From assembly GCA_963779805.1 (NCBI GenBank), contig CAVZZN010000003.1, forward strand, positions 434,001 to 498,000: a stretch of 64,000 nt of DNA, written 5' to 3'. The translations under genes and the position numbers were made by a program. Under the pieces are notes generated by a model. The model saw nothing but the letters and a program-made list of their open reading frames with translations. It had not been told where the DNA came from and ran no database searches. Of this stretch, positions 27,323 through 38,515 are shown in pieces (within the stretch, counting starts at the first letter, position 1; each line of letters begins with the position of its first letter). The DNA is from CAIWHR01 sp963779805 (GTDB taxonomy: Bacteria; Pseudomonadota; Gammaproteobacteria; Burkholderiales; Casimicrobiaceae).

Positions 27323-27526
27323 ATGGCAACCGGAACCGTCAAGTGGTTCAACGACGCGAAGGGCTACGGTTTCATCACGCCGGACGATGGCGGCGAGGAC
27401 CTGTTTGCGCACTTTTCGGCGATCAACATGCAGGGGTTCAAGACCCTGAAGGAAGGCCAAAAGGTGTCGTTCGAAGTCACCCAGGGCCCGAAGGGCAAGC
27501 AAGCGTCGAACATCCAATCCGTGTGA
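27323..27526 (+). CDS. Cold-shock protein, CspA family
   Basis: A 67-aa single-stranded nucleic-acid chaperone. Both RNP motifs are present (KGYGFITPDD and DLFAHFSAI), as is the KWFN start. It stands divergent from clpS-clpA, a common betaproteobacterial arrangement. Which paralogue (CspA, CspD or CspE) it is cannot be decided from sequence alone. Confidence 0.96.
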   Translation: MATGTVKWFNDAKGYGFITPDDGGEDLFAHFSAINMQGFKTLKEGQKVSFEVTQGPKGKQASNIQSV

Positions 27527-27695
27527 CGGCACCGGTCCGGCCGCGCGCCTGCGTACGGGGCGCGTGGGCCCGGACGTGCACTCCTGCGGACGCGCACGCC
27601 CGTCCGCATCGCCCGTTCCAGCCAGATAGCGGCACTCGGCGTCGGCGCTGCAGTGCCTGTTTGTGCTCCCGGCGAACATGGGGCCAATCAAGCAA

Positions 27696-27723
27696 AAAGA
27701 AAGCCCGCCGGCGGCGGGCTTTG
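27696..27723 (-). terminator. Rho-independent terminator of icd
   Basis: A 10-bp stem (AAAGCCCGCC/GGCGGGCTTT) with a 3-base loop is followed on the minus strand by CTTTTTGCTT. It sits 38 bases past the icd stop and may also stop csp transcripts from the other side. Confidence 0.88.
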
Positions 27724-27760
27724 CTCGCTGTCGCAACCGCGCCCGACGCGCGGCTGTCGC

Positions 27761-29021
<1,261 letters not shown>

Positions 29022-29090
29022 GGAATCTCCTGGACGAACGCGACAGAGCAGAAAGCTCGTGCGGCAAGCCCAAAATTATCCCCGTTTCCG

Positions 29091-29720
29091 ATGATTCCCG
29101 CCACGCCGGCCCATGCGCCACGTCAAAGGCCGGTGCTGCACGAGGGCACGGAAGTCGTGCTGTTCAACAAGCCGTTCGGGGTCCTGTGCCAGTTTTCGGG
29201 CGATGGCCGCCGCCCCACGCTGAGGGACTACATCGACGTCCCCGGCGTGTATCCCGCGGGACGGCTGGACGCTGACAGCGAAGGCCTGGTGGTGCTCACC
29301 GCGGACGGCGGGATGCAGGCGGCGATCGCCGATCCGCGGCACAAGCTGCCGAAGACCTATTGGGTCCAGGTCGAGGGCACCCCGCGGCCCGACGCCCTGC
29401 ACGCGCTGTGCACGGGCGTCGCGCTCGCCGACGGCCCGACTCGGCCGGCGCGCGTGCGATGCCTCGCCGAACCGCCCGGACTCTGGCCGCGCACGCCGCC
29501 GATCCGCTTCCGGCGCGCCATCCCCACCGCGTGGCTCGAGATCACCCTGCGCGAAGGGCGCAACCGACAGGTGCGCCGCATGACGGCGGCCGTCGGTCTG
29601 CCGACCTTGCGGCTCGTGCGGTGCGCGGTCGGCCCGTGGCGAGTGGACGGCCTCGCGCCCGGCGCATGGCGACGCGAGGCCTGCACCATCAGCGTGCTAT
29701 CATCGATCGCCAGTCGATGA
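29091..29720 (+). CDS. rluE: 23S rRNA pseudouridine synthase RluE-like
   Basis: A RsuA/RluB/E/F family enzyme that modifies a uridine in 23S rRNA. The 209-aa protein has no S4 domain, as expected for RluE. It has the catalytic aspartate motif GRLDADSEGLVVLTADG, the NKPFGVLCQFS start and LREGRNRQVRRMTAAVG. I chose ATG 29091; longer in-frame extensions overlap icd. It stands divergent from icd. Confidence 0.9.
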   Translation: MIPATPAHAPRQRPVLHEGTEVVLFNKPFGVLCQFSGDGRRPTLRDYIDVPGVYPAGRLDADSEGLVVLTADGGMQAAIADPRHKLPKTYWVQVEGTPRPDALHALCTGVALADGPTRPARVRCLAEPPGLWPRTPPIRFRRAIPTAWLEITLREGRNRQVRRMTAAVGLPTLRLVRCAVGPWRVDGLAPGAWRREACTISVLSSIASR

Positions 29721-29829
29721 CGCTGCCGCCCCCCGTTTCCGCACCTTCCGGATTCCGCGTGCGCCCGCGCCCGCACCGCCGCTCCCCCGTGGCACGGGCC
29801 CGGCGAGCGCCTACCTCTCACTTCCCCCG

Positions 29830-31210
29830 ATGATCCGACGCCTGCTCGCGCGGCTGTTGCCCGGCGGAGGCGCGCGCAACGGCAAGGCGCGCGTCTACGG
29901 CCCCGGCGATCACCCCATCCGGCGCGACCAGCTGTCGACCGGCGCGCTCCAGGTGTGCACCCGGCTGCACGATGCCGGATTCAAGGGCTTCGTCGTCGGC
30001 GGCGCCGTGCGCGACCTCCTGCTCGGGTTCGAGCCGAAGGACTTCGACATCGCGACGGACGCGCACCCCGAGCAGGTGAAGCCGCTCTTCCGACGCGCGT
30101 TCCTGATCGGCCGTCGCTTCCGCCTCGTTCACGTGCACGTCGGCTCCGAGACGGTCGAAGTGTCGACCTTCCGGGCGCCGCAGACCGGCGACGATGCCAC
30201 CGACGAGCACGGGCGGCTGCTGACCGACAACGTCTACGGCACCCAGGCCGAGGATGCCGCGCGGCGCGACTTCACGATCAACGCGCTGTACTTCGATCCC
30301 GCGACGGAGGAAGTCTGGGATTACGTGGGCGGTGTCGCCGACATTCGCGCTCGGCGACTGCGCCTGATCGGGCCACCGACGACGCGTTTCCGCGAGGATC
30401 CCGTCCGAATGCTGCGCGCCGTACGCCTCGCAGCGAAGCTCGGCGTGGCGATCGACCCCAAGACGGCCGCGCCCATCCCCAAGCTCGCTTCGCTGATGGC
30501 GAACGTGCCGCCGGCGCGGCTCTTCGACGAGATGCAGAAGCTGCTGCTTTCCGGCCATGCGGTCGAGACGCTGCGGAGCCTGCGTGCGCACGGGCTCTCG
30601 CATGGGTTGCTGCCGCTGCTCGACGTCATCGTCGAGCAGCCGCTCGGACAACGGTTCATCGACCTCGCACTCGCGAACACGGACGAGCGCGTTGGGAGCG
30701 GCCGCCCGGTGTCGCCGGGATTCCTGTTCGCCACGCTGTTGTGGCATCAGGTGCTCGCCACCTGGAACGCGGCCAAGCAGCGCGGGCGATCGGCCGATCC
30801 CCGCGCTGTTCGAGGCGATGGATCAGGTGCTGGAGCGGCAAGCGCGGCAGCTCGCCATTCCTCGCCGATTCGAAGCGACGATCAAGGAGATCTGGTCGCT
30901 GCAGCCGCGGTTCGAGCAGCGCGCGGGCAACCGTCCGCTGCGCCTGCTCGAGCATCCCCGTTACCGGGCCGCGTGGGATTTCCTGGACCTGCGCTGCCGC
31001 AGCGGCGAACTCGAAGGCGAGCTCGCATCGCTCGCCCAGTGGTGGGACGGCTTCGCCAATGCCGGGCACGCGGAGCGCGAGTCGATGCTCAAGCCCGACG
31101 AAGCGCCCCGGCGCAAGCGCCGCTCGCGCTCGCGCGGCCGCAAGGCGCGCGCCGAAGCGCCCGAAGAGTCTCCGGTCCCGCCTGCGGAGCCGGCACCGGG
31201 GTCGGAGTGA
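29830..31210 (+). CDS. pcnB: Poly(A) polymerase I (one frameshift)
   Basis: PcnB adds A tails to RNA 3' ends and promotes decay. The nucleotidyltransferase site is GGAVRDLLLGFEPKDFDIATDA, followed by RRDFTINALYFDP and RFREDPVRMLRA. The C-terminal third is in another frame: one extra base near 30788-30794 restores PIPALFEAMDQVLERQ and a basic Arg-rich tail ending at 31210. Corrected length is 459 aa. Its TGA overlaps the folK GTG. Confidence 0.92.
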
Positions 31211-31719
31211 ACGCGATCACGGCGTTCGTGGGCCTCGGCAGCAACCTGCAGCATCCGCGACGCCAGCTTGCACGGGCGCTCGCCGCATTGCGGCGCCTTC
31301 CCGGCACGCGCCTCGTCGCCGTGTCGCCCAACTACGCCTCGGCGCCGATCGGCTGCGCCGACGATCAGCCCGATTACGTCAACGCGGTCGCGCGGATCGC
31401 GACCTCGCTCGCGCCGCGCGCGCTGCTCGCGCGGCTCCATGCGATCGAGCGGCGACAGCGGCGGGCTCGGCATGGCGGAGAACCGCGGAATCAACCGCGG
31501 ACACTGGACCTCGATTTGCTACTATACGGCCGCCGCCGGATGCACCTCCCGCAGCTCACGGTGCCGCACCCGCGGATGCATCAACGCGCATTCGTGCTGC
31601 GTCCACTGGCGGACCTCGCGCCGCGCGTGCGCATCCCTGGCCACGGCCCCGCGCGGATGCTCCTCGCCGGCGCGCGCCACCAACGAATCGCCCGCACGAG
31701 AACGCACCACCTTCGCTAG
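31207..31719 (+). CDS. folK: 6-hydroxymethyl-7,8-dihydropterin pyrophosphokinase
   Basis: FolK activates hydroxymethyldihydropterin for dihydropteroate synthase. The start is GTG in a GTGA overlap with pcnB, and the frame runs 170 codons. It has AFVGLGSNLQHPRRQL, RNQPRTLDLDLLLYG and the HPRMHQRAFVLRPLADLAP signature. The pcnB-folK coupling is conserved in many proteobacteria. Confidence 0.95.
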   Translation: MNAITAFVGLGSNLQHPRRQLARALAALRRLPGTRLVAVSPNYASAPIGCADDQPDYVNAVARIATSLAPRALLARLHAIERRQRRARHGGEPRNQPRTLDLDLLLYGRRRMHLPQLTVPHPRMHQRAFVLRPLADLAPRVRIPGHGPARMLLAGARHQRIARTRTHHLR

Positions 31720-31739
31720 CCACCTGCGCCGGCACGCTC

Positions 31740-32384
31740 ATGGACCTCGACAAGTGCCGATACATCGTGGTGGAAGGGCCGATCGGCGCGGGCAAGACGA
31801 GCCTTGCGCGCCAGATCGCGGAGCACGTCCAGGGCGACGCGCTGCTCGAGCGCCCGGAGGACAATCCGTTCCTCGCGCGCTTCTACGACGACATGGAGCG
31901 CTTTGCGCTGCCCACGCAGCTCACGTTCCTGTTCCAGCGGGTGGACCAGCTGCGCGGGGTCGGCCAGTACGACATGTTCCGGCGCGCGACCGTGTCGGAT
32001 TTCCTGTTCGACAAGGATCCGCTGTTCGCCCGCATCACGCTGGGAGACGCCGAGTACCAGCTGTACGAGAAGATGTACGTGCACTTGAAGCCGCAGGTGG
32101 CGACGCCGGATCTCGTCATCTATCTGCAAGCGCCGGTCGAGGTGCTGGTCGAGCGCGTGCTGCGGCGAGGGGTGCATTACGAGCGTGCGATCTCCGAGCA
32201 ATACCTCGCGCGCCTCGCCGATGCCTACAGCCGCTTCTTCTACGCGTACGAGGAAGCGCCGCTCCTGATCGTGAACAGCGAGCGCCTCAACTTCGTCGCG
32301 AATCCGCAGCACTTCGAGCTCCTGCTGACGCGCATCGCCGGCATGCGCAGCCGGCGCGAGTTCTTCAACCTCGGAAGCGGCTGA
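31740..32384 (+). CDS. Deoxynucleoside kinase family protein
   Basis: A P-loop kinase of the deoxyadenosine/deoxyguanosine kinase family that phosphorylates salvaged deoxynucleosides. The 214-aa protein has VEGPIGAGKTSLA at the start and a lid-type Arg-rich stretch (ERVLRRGVHYER). It lies 20 bp after folK, its usual place in Betaproteobacteria. Substrate preference cannot be read. Confidence 0.9.
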   Translation: MDLDKCRYIVVEGPIGAGKTSLARQIAEHVQGDALLERPEDNPFLARFYDDMERFALPTQLTFLFQRVDQLRGVGQYDMFRRATVSDFLFDKDPLFARITLGDAEYQLYEKMYVHLKPQVATPDLVIYLQAPVEVLVERVLRRGVHYERAISEQYLARLADAYSRFFYAYEEAPLLIVNSERLNFVANPQHFELLLTRIAGMRSRREFFNLGSG

Positions 32385-32427
32385 GCGCGCATCCGGGCCA
32401 CGACCACGACATCGCACGGAAGCACGC

Positions 32428-33285
32428 ATGGAAATCCTCCGCACCGCAAGCGATCTTGCGAGCCACCTCCGTGGCGCCGACACCGTCGCCTTCGTGCCTA
32501 CGATGGGCAACCTGCACGCGGGTCACCTCACGCTCATGGAGATCGCCCGCCGCCACGGCGATGCCGTCGTCGCGAGCATCTTCGTCAACCGCCTGCAGTT
32601 CGGTCCCAACGAGGACTTCGACCGCTATCCGCGCACGTTCGAGGCCGACGTCGACGGGCTGAAGCGCCTCGGCGTCGACGTGCTCTTCGCGCCGAACGAG
32701 CAGGAGATGTATCCGACGCCGCAGGTGTATCGCGTGGAGCCGCCGCCGCTTGCGCAGGAGCTCGAAGGGGCGTTTCGCCCCGGCTTCTTCGACGGGGTGT
32801 GCACCGTGGTGCTGAAGCTCTTCAATCTCGTGCAGCCGGACGTGGCCGTATTCGGCAAGAAGGACCGCCAGCAGTTGAAGATCGTGCGCGGCATGGTGCA
32901 GCAGTTCAACATGCCGATCCGCATCGTGCCGGCGGAAACCGTTCGCGCCGACGACGGACTGGCGCTGTCGTCGCGCAACAGCTATCTCTCGCCGGCGGAG
33001 CGGGCGGAAGCGCCGCGCCTGTATCGCACGCTGCGCTGGATCGCCGACGAGATCGCGGCGGGACGCACGGATTACGCCAATCTCGAAGCCGCGGGTCGCG
33101 CCGATCTCGCGCATCACGGGTGGAAGGTCGACTACGTCGCGGTCCGGCACGGCCTGGGATTGCGCATCCCGCATCCGGAAGGCTTCGATCACCCCAACCT
33201 GCTGATCGTCCTCGGCGCCGCGGGTCTGGGCGCCACGCGCCTCATCGACAACGTGGACGTGATCAAGAACGAAGGCTGGGACTAG
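32428..33285 (+). CDS. panC: Pantothenate synthetase
   Basis: PanC joins pantoate and beta-alanine with ATP. The 285-aa protein has VPTMGNLHAGHLTL, FVNRLQFGPNEDF, FGKKDRQQLKIVR and LALSSRNSYLSPAER. It is intact. panB, which commonly sits between the kinase and panC in related genomes, is missing here; only 43 bp separate the two genes. Confidence 0.97.
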   Translation: MEILRTASDLASHLRGADTVAFVPTMGNLHAGHLTLMEIARRHGDAVVASIFVNRLQFGPNEDFDRYPRTFEADVDGLKRLGVDVLFAPNEQEMYPTPQVYRVEPPPLAQELEGAFRPGFFDGVCTVVLKLFNLVQPDVAVFGKKDRQQLKIVRGMVQQFNMPIRIVPAETVRADDGLALSSRNSYLSPAERAEAPRLYRTLRWIADEIAAGRTDYANLEAAGRADLAHHGWKVDYVAVRHGLGLRIPHPEGFDHPNLLIVLGAAGLGATRLIDNVDVIKNEGWD

Positions 33286-33306
33286 AGCTCGACTGATCGC
33301 CGTGCG

Positions 33307-34229
33307 TCAGCGCCGCGGCGCGCGCAGCACGAGCACGTTGCCGGCGACGGCGAGAGCCACGCCCAGAATGCCGGCGCCGCTCCAGCGATAGCCTTCCACG
33401 AAGGTCGACAGCAGCATCGCGAGCACCGGAGTGGTCACCGCGACGTAGGAAGCGATGCCCGCGCCGACCTGCTCGAGCAGCGTCAGGTACGCGATGAACG
33501 CCACGATCGTGCCGAAGACGGCGAGATACAGCAGCGATCCGACATAGCGCGCTGTGGGCTCGAAGCCCCAGACGCCGCCGCTGCGGCGGCCGCGATGCCG
33601 GCGGCGAGCGCACCATACGCCATGCCCCACGCCGTCGTCGTGGCGACGGGCAGGCGCGCGCGCTGGAGCTTCATCGAGACCAGGTTGCCGCCCGTCGCGA
33701 GCAGCGTGCCGCCGAGGCCATATCCGATGCCGAGCGCCCCCTCGCCACCCGCCCGCGCGGCCATGATCTCGGGCAGGAACAGCATCGTCACGCCGGCGAC
33801 GCCGAGAAGAGCGCCCGTGAGCGCACGCAGGGTTATCGCCGTGCCGAACGCGATTCGCGTGCCGACCAGGCTCATGAACACGATCGTCGAGAACAGCACC
33901 GCGACGAGTCCCGACGCGACGTGCTCCTCCGCCTTGTAGATCGCGACGTAGTTGAGGCCGAAGAACAGCAGGCCCTGCGCGGCAAGCAGAGCGTGCGTGC
34001 GCGGCGCAAAGCGCAGCGAACGACCCGTGAGCGCGCAGCCGCCGGCGAGCAGCACCGAGGCGAGCGCGAAGCGATAGCACACCGACGCGGCGGCCGAGAC
34101 GGTGCCGAGCTGGAAGGTGATCGCGAGCCAGGTCGAGCCCCAGATCGCGCTCGCGAGCGCGAACAGCAGCGCGGGACGCGTCCACCAACGGGCACGCGTC
34201 CGTGCGATCGCGCGGGCCTCTACCCGCAC
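33307..34229 (-). CDS. EamA/DMT-family transporter (one frameshift)
   Basis: A second drug/metabolite-type permease. It has LLFALASAIWGSTWLAI at the start and the second EamA repeat ending GAGILGVALAVAGNVLVLRAPRR. The two halves are in different frames. One missing base in the Ala-rich stretch near 33572-33590 accounts for it, giving about 307 aa. It converges with panC and follows the ABC permease by 46 bp. The substrate is unknown. Confidence 0.8.
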
Positions 34230-34275
34230 GCAGCCCTCATCACGCGGCCGCCACGACCGCCGGCCAGGAAGCCGC

Positions 34276-35442
34276 TCACGCGGCCCTCAACGCGTCGACG
34301 ATCCTGAGGCGGCTCGCACGCGCGGCGGGCAGGAAGCCGCCGACGAAGCCCATCGCCAGCGCGAACAGCAGCGACAACACGACGATGCGCGGCGTGAGCG
34401 TGAAGGAGAACGCGAGCTCGGCGAAGGTCTGGAAGTTCATGGTGGAGATCGTCACGACCTGCATCGCCGAGGCGCCGAGCAGACCGGCGACCCCGCCCAG
34501 CAGCGCGAGCAGCAGCGCCTCGACCAGGAACGCCGTCAGGATCGCGGAGCGCGGGAATCCCAGCGCGCGCAGGGTCCCGATCTCCGCCGTGCGCGAGGCC
34601 ACGCTCGCGTACATCGTGATCATCGCGCCGATGATCGCGCCGATCGAGAAGATCGCGGAGATGCCCGTCCCGAGATAGCGGATGAATTTCGACAGCGTCG
34701 CGGACTGGTCGGCATAGAACTGGCGCTCGCGCTTCGCCTCGAGGGTGAGCCGGGGATCCGTCTCGATCGCCTTGCGCACGGCTTCGAAGCGGTCGGTGTC
34801 GGCGAGTCGAAACACGAGCGACGAAAAGTTCGCCCGCCGGAACGCCTGCAGCATCTGCTCCGCGTCGCCCCAGATCTCCGAATCGAATCCGGTGCGACCC
34901 GCGTCGAACACGCCCACCACGGTCCAGTCGCGGGACGCGAAGCGCAGCGTTTCGCCGAGCCCCGCGCCGCGAAAGCCCCTGGCGATCGCGCGTCCCGTCA
35001 CGATCTCGGCCGTGCCCGGGCGCACCATGCGCCCCTCGACGACGCGCACCTGCGGCCGCAGCGCGGCCCCGATGTCGCTGGTGCCGCGGATCACCACGTT
35101 CGAAGGCTTGCCCGTGTCGCGCTTCGGCAGATTGATCAGCACCACCGTTTCTCCCGAGAAGAGCTTGCGTCCGCCCGCGCCCGCCGCCACGTCCATCATG
35201 CTTTCGACGACGCCGGCCTGCTCGCGGGAGATGCCGCTTTGCACTTCGGTCTGCGCGCCGCGCCGGATCACGACCACGTTGTCGTCCTCGCCGGTGGCGA
35301 CGAGCGTCTGCTCGAGGCCGGCGGCAAGCATCAGCACCGTCGCGAACACGTATACGACGAGCGCCATGCCCGCCGCGGTGAGCGCGGTGGTGAGGCGGCG
35401 CTTCGCCAGGTTGCGCAGGATGTAGCTGAACGGGATCTTCAC
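34276..35442 (-). CDS. ABC transporter permease, MacB/FtsX type
   Basis: A 388-aa inner-membrane permease with one N-terminal segment (TTALTAAGMALVVYVFATVL), a large periplasmic domain and three C-terminal segments, the MacB/FtsX topology. It shows the family pattern EIGTLRALGFPRSAIL. It follows a second permease by 15 bp, so the exporter probably uses a permease heterodimer like DevC-type systems. The ATPase and adaptor genes are at 38516-40543. Confidence 0.88.
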   Translation of the reverse strand: MKIPFSYILRNLAKRRLTTALTAAGMALVVYVFATVLMLAAGLEQTLVATGEDDNVVVIRRGAQTEVQSGISREQAGVVESMMDVAAGAGGRKLFSGETVVLINLPKRDTGKPSNVVIRGTSDIGAALRPQVRVVEGRMVRPGTAEIVTGRAIARGFRGAGLGETLRFASRDWTVVGVFDAGRTGFDSEIWGDAEQMLQAFRRANFSSLVFRLADTDRFEAVRKAIETDPRLTLEAKRERQFYADQSATLSKFIRYLGTGISAIFSIGAIIGAMITMYASVASRTAEIGTLRALGFPRSAILTAFLVEALLLALLGGVAGLLGASAMQVVTISTMNFQTFAELAFSFTLTPRIVVLSLLFALAMGFVGGFLPAARASRLRIVDALRAA

Positions 35443-35457
35443 GCGCGGGTGGCAACG

Positions 35458-36615
35458 CTAGGCGATGCTGCGCAGGCCATCGACGATGCGCGTGCGCGCG
35501 GTGCGCCACGCCGGGATGATCGCGGCGACCACGCCCACGATCGCCGCCGCCGCGAGCTGCATCAGCACCGTGGCCTCGCTCACGAAGAAGATCGGGAAGA
35601 GCGTGCCCATCGAGTCGGCGAACGCCCGCGCCAGCGGGAACGTCAACGCCACGCCGAGCACGCCTCCGAGCAGGGCGATGCCGACCGACTCGGCGAGGAG
35701 CAGGCCGGCGACGAAGCCGTTGCGAAAGCCCAGCGCCTTGAGCGTCGCATATTCGGCGCCGCGTTCGCGCGCCGTCATGGCCATCGTGTTCGCCATCACG
35801 GCCATGATGATCACGATGATGACGAACGAGACCGCCTCGATCGCCAGCAGGATCGCCTCGGTCATCGCGATGAACCCGAGCTGGAATGCCTTCTCGGTCT
35901 CGGTGAGCGTTTCCGCGAGCGAGTTCCTGAACATCGCGTCGATCTGCGTCGCGACCTGCGCGGCGGCGGCAGGGTCGGCGAGGCCGACGACGAACACGCC
36001 GGTCTGCTCCGCGCGCCGCGGATAGACCTTGCGGATCGCCTCGTTGAGATACCCCCAGTGGAAGAAGAACGACGACTCGTCGGTCGTGCGCTCGGCGCCG
36101 TCGTAGATGCCGCGCAGGTTGAACGTCCACGTTCCGGGATAGATCGTGCCGCGCAGCGGGATCTGGTCGCCCACCTTCCAGCCGTACTGGTCGGCGAGCT
36201 TGCGTCCCGCGATCGCGCCCTGGCGGTCGAGGACGAAGGCCTTGCGCTCTTCCGGCTTCAGCACGAGCTCCGGATAGAGGTCGAGATACGACGGCGGATC
36301 GATCGCGAACTGCGGAAAGAAGTTGCGCTCGCTGACGTAGATCCCGCCGAACCAGTTGGCCCAGGAGATGCCCGTCACTCCGGGCACGCGCCTGATCTTC
36401 TCGGCGTAGGTGAGCGGCAGCGGGAACACCAGCGACACCGCGTTGCGCGTGACGAGGCGCGCGCTCGAGCTCGCGTTCGCACCCGCGTACCATGCATCGA
36501 CGATGGTTCGCAGCAGGCCGAATGCCGTGATGGCCACGACCATGCCCAGCACCGTCAGCAGCGTGCGCAGCTTGTGGCGAAACGCATTGCGGATGATGAG
36601 CAGTGCGACGAACAA
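35458..36615 (-). CDS. ABC transporter permease, MacB/FtsX type
   Basis: The partner permease, about 385 aa. It has an N-terminal membrane segment (TLLTVLGMVVAITAFGLL), a periplasmic domain with RRVPGVTGISWANWFGG, and C-terminal segments with GAEYATLKALGFRNGFV. No ATG is well placed. I used TTG at 36615 because LFVALLIIRNAFRHKLR matches the usual start of this family. The true start could be further upstream or be masked by an indel. It is read before the 34276-35442 permease. Confidence 0.8.
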   Translation of the reverse strand: MFVALLIIRNAFRHKLRTLLTVLGMVVAITAFGLLRTIVDAWYAGANASSSARLVTRNAVSLVFPLPLTYAEKIRRVPGVTGISWANWFGGIYVSERNFFPQFAIDPPSYLDLYPELVLKPEERKAFVLDRQGAIAGRKLADQYGWKVGDQIPLRGTIYPGTWTFNLRGIYDGAERTTDESSFFFHWGYLNEAIRKVYPRRAEQTGVFVVGLADPAAAAQVATQIDAMFRNSLAETLTETEKAFQLGFIAMTEAILLAIEAVSFVIIVIIMAVMANTMAMTARERGAEYATLKALGFRNGFVAGLLLAESVGIALLGGVLGVALTFPLARAFADSMGTLFPIFFVSEATVLMQLAAAAIVGVVAAIIPAWRTARTRIVDGLRSIA

Positions 36616-36754
36616 GATTCGACTCGCGCGCGCCGACGAGACACCCCGCCGGCGCGATGCGCAACGCGGCGTTGCAGTGTAGCGCAGTCTCGCCGTTCGC
36701 CACGCGGGGCATATTTCTTGCTGCCGGGGTCTCGAAAGGCTCTTTCGCTCCGCC

Positions 36755-38515
36755 ATGATGTCGTCCCCGCCGCTGCGTCCGTCCGTTCCAGCCCGCGCTG
36801 CGAGTGCCGCGTGCCGGACCGCCGCCGGCGCATGGTGGCGAGCGCTCGCGCTCGCGCTCGCCCTTGCGATACCGGGGCTTGCGCACCCCGACACCCTCGG
36901 CGACGCGCGCCAGCTCTCGCACGTGGGGGAGCCGCTGCGGCTGTCGATTCCGGTGGTGCCCGACGGCGGCCCGCCGCTCGCAGAGCGCTGCCTCACGCTG
37001 TTCGGCCCGCGCTCGAGTGACGGCCTTCCGCACATTCTGACGGCGCGCGTTGCCGTCGAGCGCCAGGGCTCGACCACCAACGTCGTGGTCACCACGACGA
37101 CGCCGATGCGCGATCCGGTCGTGCGCCTCCTGCTGCGCACGGGCTGTGACGGCTCGTCCAGGGCATACACGCTGTTCCTCGAGCCTGCCGGCAGCACGCG
37201 GATGTTGCGCGCGGTTGCGCAGTCCGGCCCGCGCCTGCCACCTGCGCCTGCACCCGGCGCACCGGAGCCCGCCGCCGGGGCGCAAGCGGAGGCTGCGCCG
37301 GCGATCGTCAGCCCGTCGGTGACGACGATCCCGGTCGCACCGGGCACGCCCGCGAATCGCGCCGAGCCATCCGCGGGCTCGAACGCACGCTCGTCTGCCC
37401 GCGCGACGGAGCCCGTCGGGCCGGGCAGCATGGCTCGATCGGGCGCGTCGGTTGCGCTCGCGCCCAAGGCTGCAGTGCCGAATGCCGCATCGCCAAGCGC
37501 GAAGCCGAACGTGGCGACCGGACCGCACGGCACGCCTGCCGGTTCGACGCCGCCAGGCGCACGGTCGACGGGCACGGCCCCGAACGCCGGAGCGTCCCCC
37601 AATGCGCCAGCGGGCGCGGCGGCCCCGCCCGCATCCGTCGTCACGGCCGTACCCGGGGGCGTTCCGCTCGATCTGCAATCGAGGCCATGGGCGGCCGCGC
37701 AGGAGCCCGCGCCCGCTGGCGGCGCGTCGTCGGGGGCGCCGGCGAGCGAGCCGGCCGCCGCGCAACCGAAGGTGTCCGCCCTCGAGCAGGAGAACGAAAC
37801 GCTCAAGCAGCAGGTCGCGCGCATGAGCGGCGAAATCCAGCGCCTGCAGGTCGAGAAGCCTCCGGCACCCTCCGCCCACGCCAATGGCGCTGCGGCAATC
37901 ACCGGCGCGCGCTGGGACGTTGCGCTGCCCGTGGCGATCGCGCTCGCGGGGCTGCTCGCCGTGATCATCGGCGGTTTCCTGTGGCATCGCCGGCACGCGG
38001 CTCCGACGCCCGAATGGCCGCTGACCGGCCCGCCCTCGCACCGCATGGCCTCGCGCACGAGCCTCGCCGAAGAGCCGGTTCCCTTCCGCCCGACCGGCGT
38101 GCGCACCGAAGTCGAAGCCACGGCGATCGCGCTCGAGGGCGCTGCGCGCGGCGCGGACGCCACCGTGGCCCGCGAGGCCGCGGTCCTGTCGCCCGCGCCT
38201 TTGCGCCTGCAGCCTTCGCCCGAAGACCTCGCACGCGAGCTCGAGCAGGAGCTGCGGGTCGCCGAGCGCTCGCATTCCGCGCTCGAACGCGCGCACCCGG
38301 AGCTCGTGGAATCGCTGACGCGCTCGTGGGGCACGGCGGCCGCGCGCAATCATCTCGCGGCACTGCTCGCGCCGGGCTCGCACGAGCTCGCCCGCATGTC
38401 GGGCGAGGTCGTCGCGGAGCTGCGGCTGCTGCTGCGCGTGGCGGAAGACCTTCCGCTGCGCAACGGCTTCGATCCCTCGCCCGTGGGGTTCACCCCGCCC
38501 GCCCCCGCCTGGTGA
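36755..38515 (+). CDS. FimV-like membrane protein, unrecognised function
   Basis: I do not recognise a named family. The 586-aa protein has a signal peptide (Ala/Leu-rich, to about residue 45), then DARQLSHVGEPLRLSIPV, which resembles the FimV/HubP N-terminal domain start (DSALGQPLSARIEL in the fimV product here). A Pro/Ala/Gly linker follows (about 155-340), then a coiled coil (about 342-370), one membrane segment (about 388-408), and a cytoplasmic Arg/Glu region with PEDLARELEQELRVAERSH. This domain order is that of FimV without LysM. It lies between the two halves of the ABC exporter on the opposite strand. Its stop abuts that of the ATPase. Confidence 0.7.
   Translation: MMSSPPLRPSVPARAASAACRTAAGAWWRALALALALAIPGLAHPDTLGDARQLSHVGEPLRLSIPVVPDGGPPLAERCLTLFGPRSSDGLPHILTARVAVERQGSTTNVVVTTTTPMRDPVVRLLLRTGCDGSSRAYTLFLEPAGSTRMLRAVAQSGPRLPPAPAPGAPEPAAGAQAEAAPAIVSPSVTTIPVAPGTPANRAEPSAGSNARSSARATEPVGPGSMARSGASVALAPKAAVPNAASPSAKPNVATGPHGTPAGSTPPGARSTGTAPNAGASPNAPAGAAAPPASVVTAVPGGVPLDLQSRPWAAAQEPAPAGGASSGAPASEPAAAQPKVSALEQENETLKQQVARMSGEIQRLQVEKPPAPSAHANGAAAITGARWDVALPVAIALAGLLAVIIGGFLWHRRHAAPTPEWPLTGPPSHRMASRTSLAEEPVPFRPTGVRTEVEATAIALEGAARGADATVAREAAVLSPAPLRLQPSPEDLARELEQELRVAERSHSALERAHPELVESLTRSWGTAAARNHLAALLAPGSHELARMSGEVVAELRLLLRVAEDLPLRNGFDPSPVGFTPPAPAW

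Noticed and set aside
34102..37020. A 972-codon open frame on the plus strand opposite the ABC permeases, and similar long frames opposite fimV, asd-leuB, dxs and clpA
   Set aside because: These are antisense shadows of real genes in GC-rich DNA. They are Arg/His/Ala-heavy and have no domain logic.
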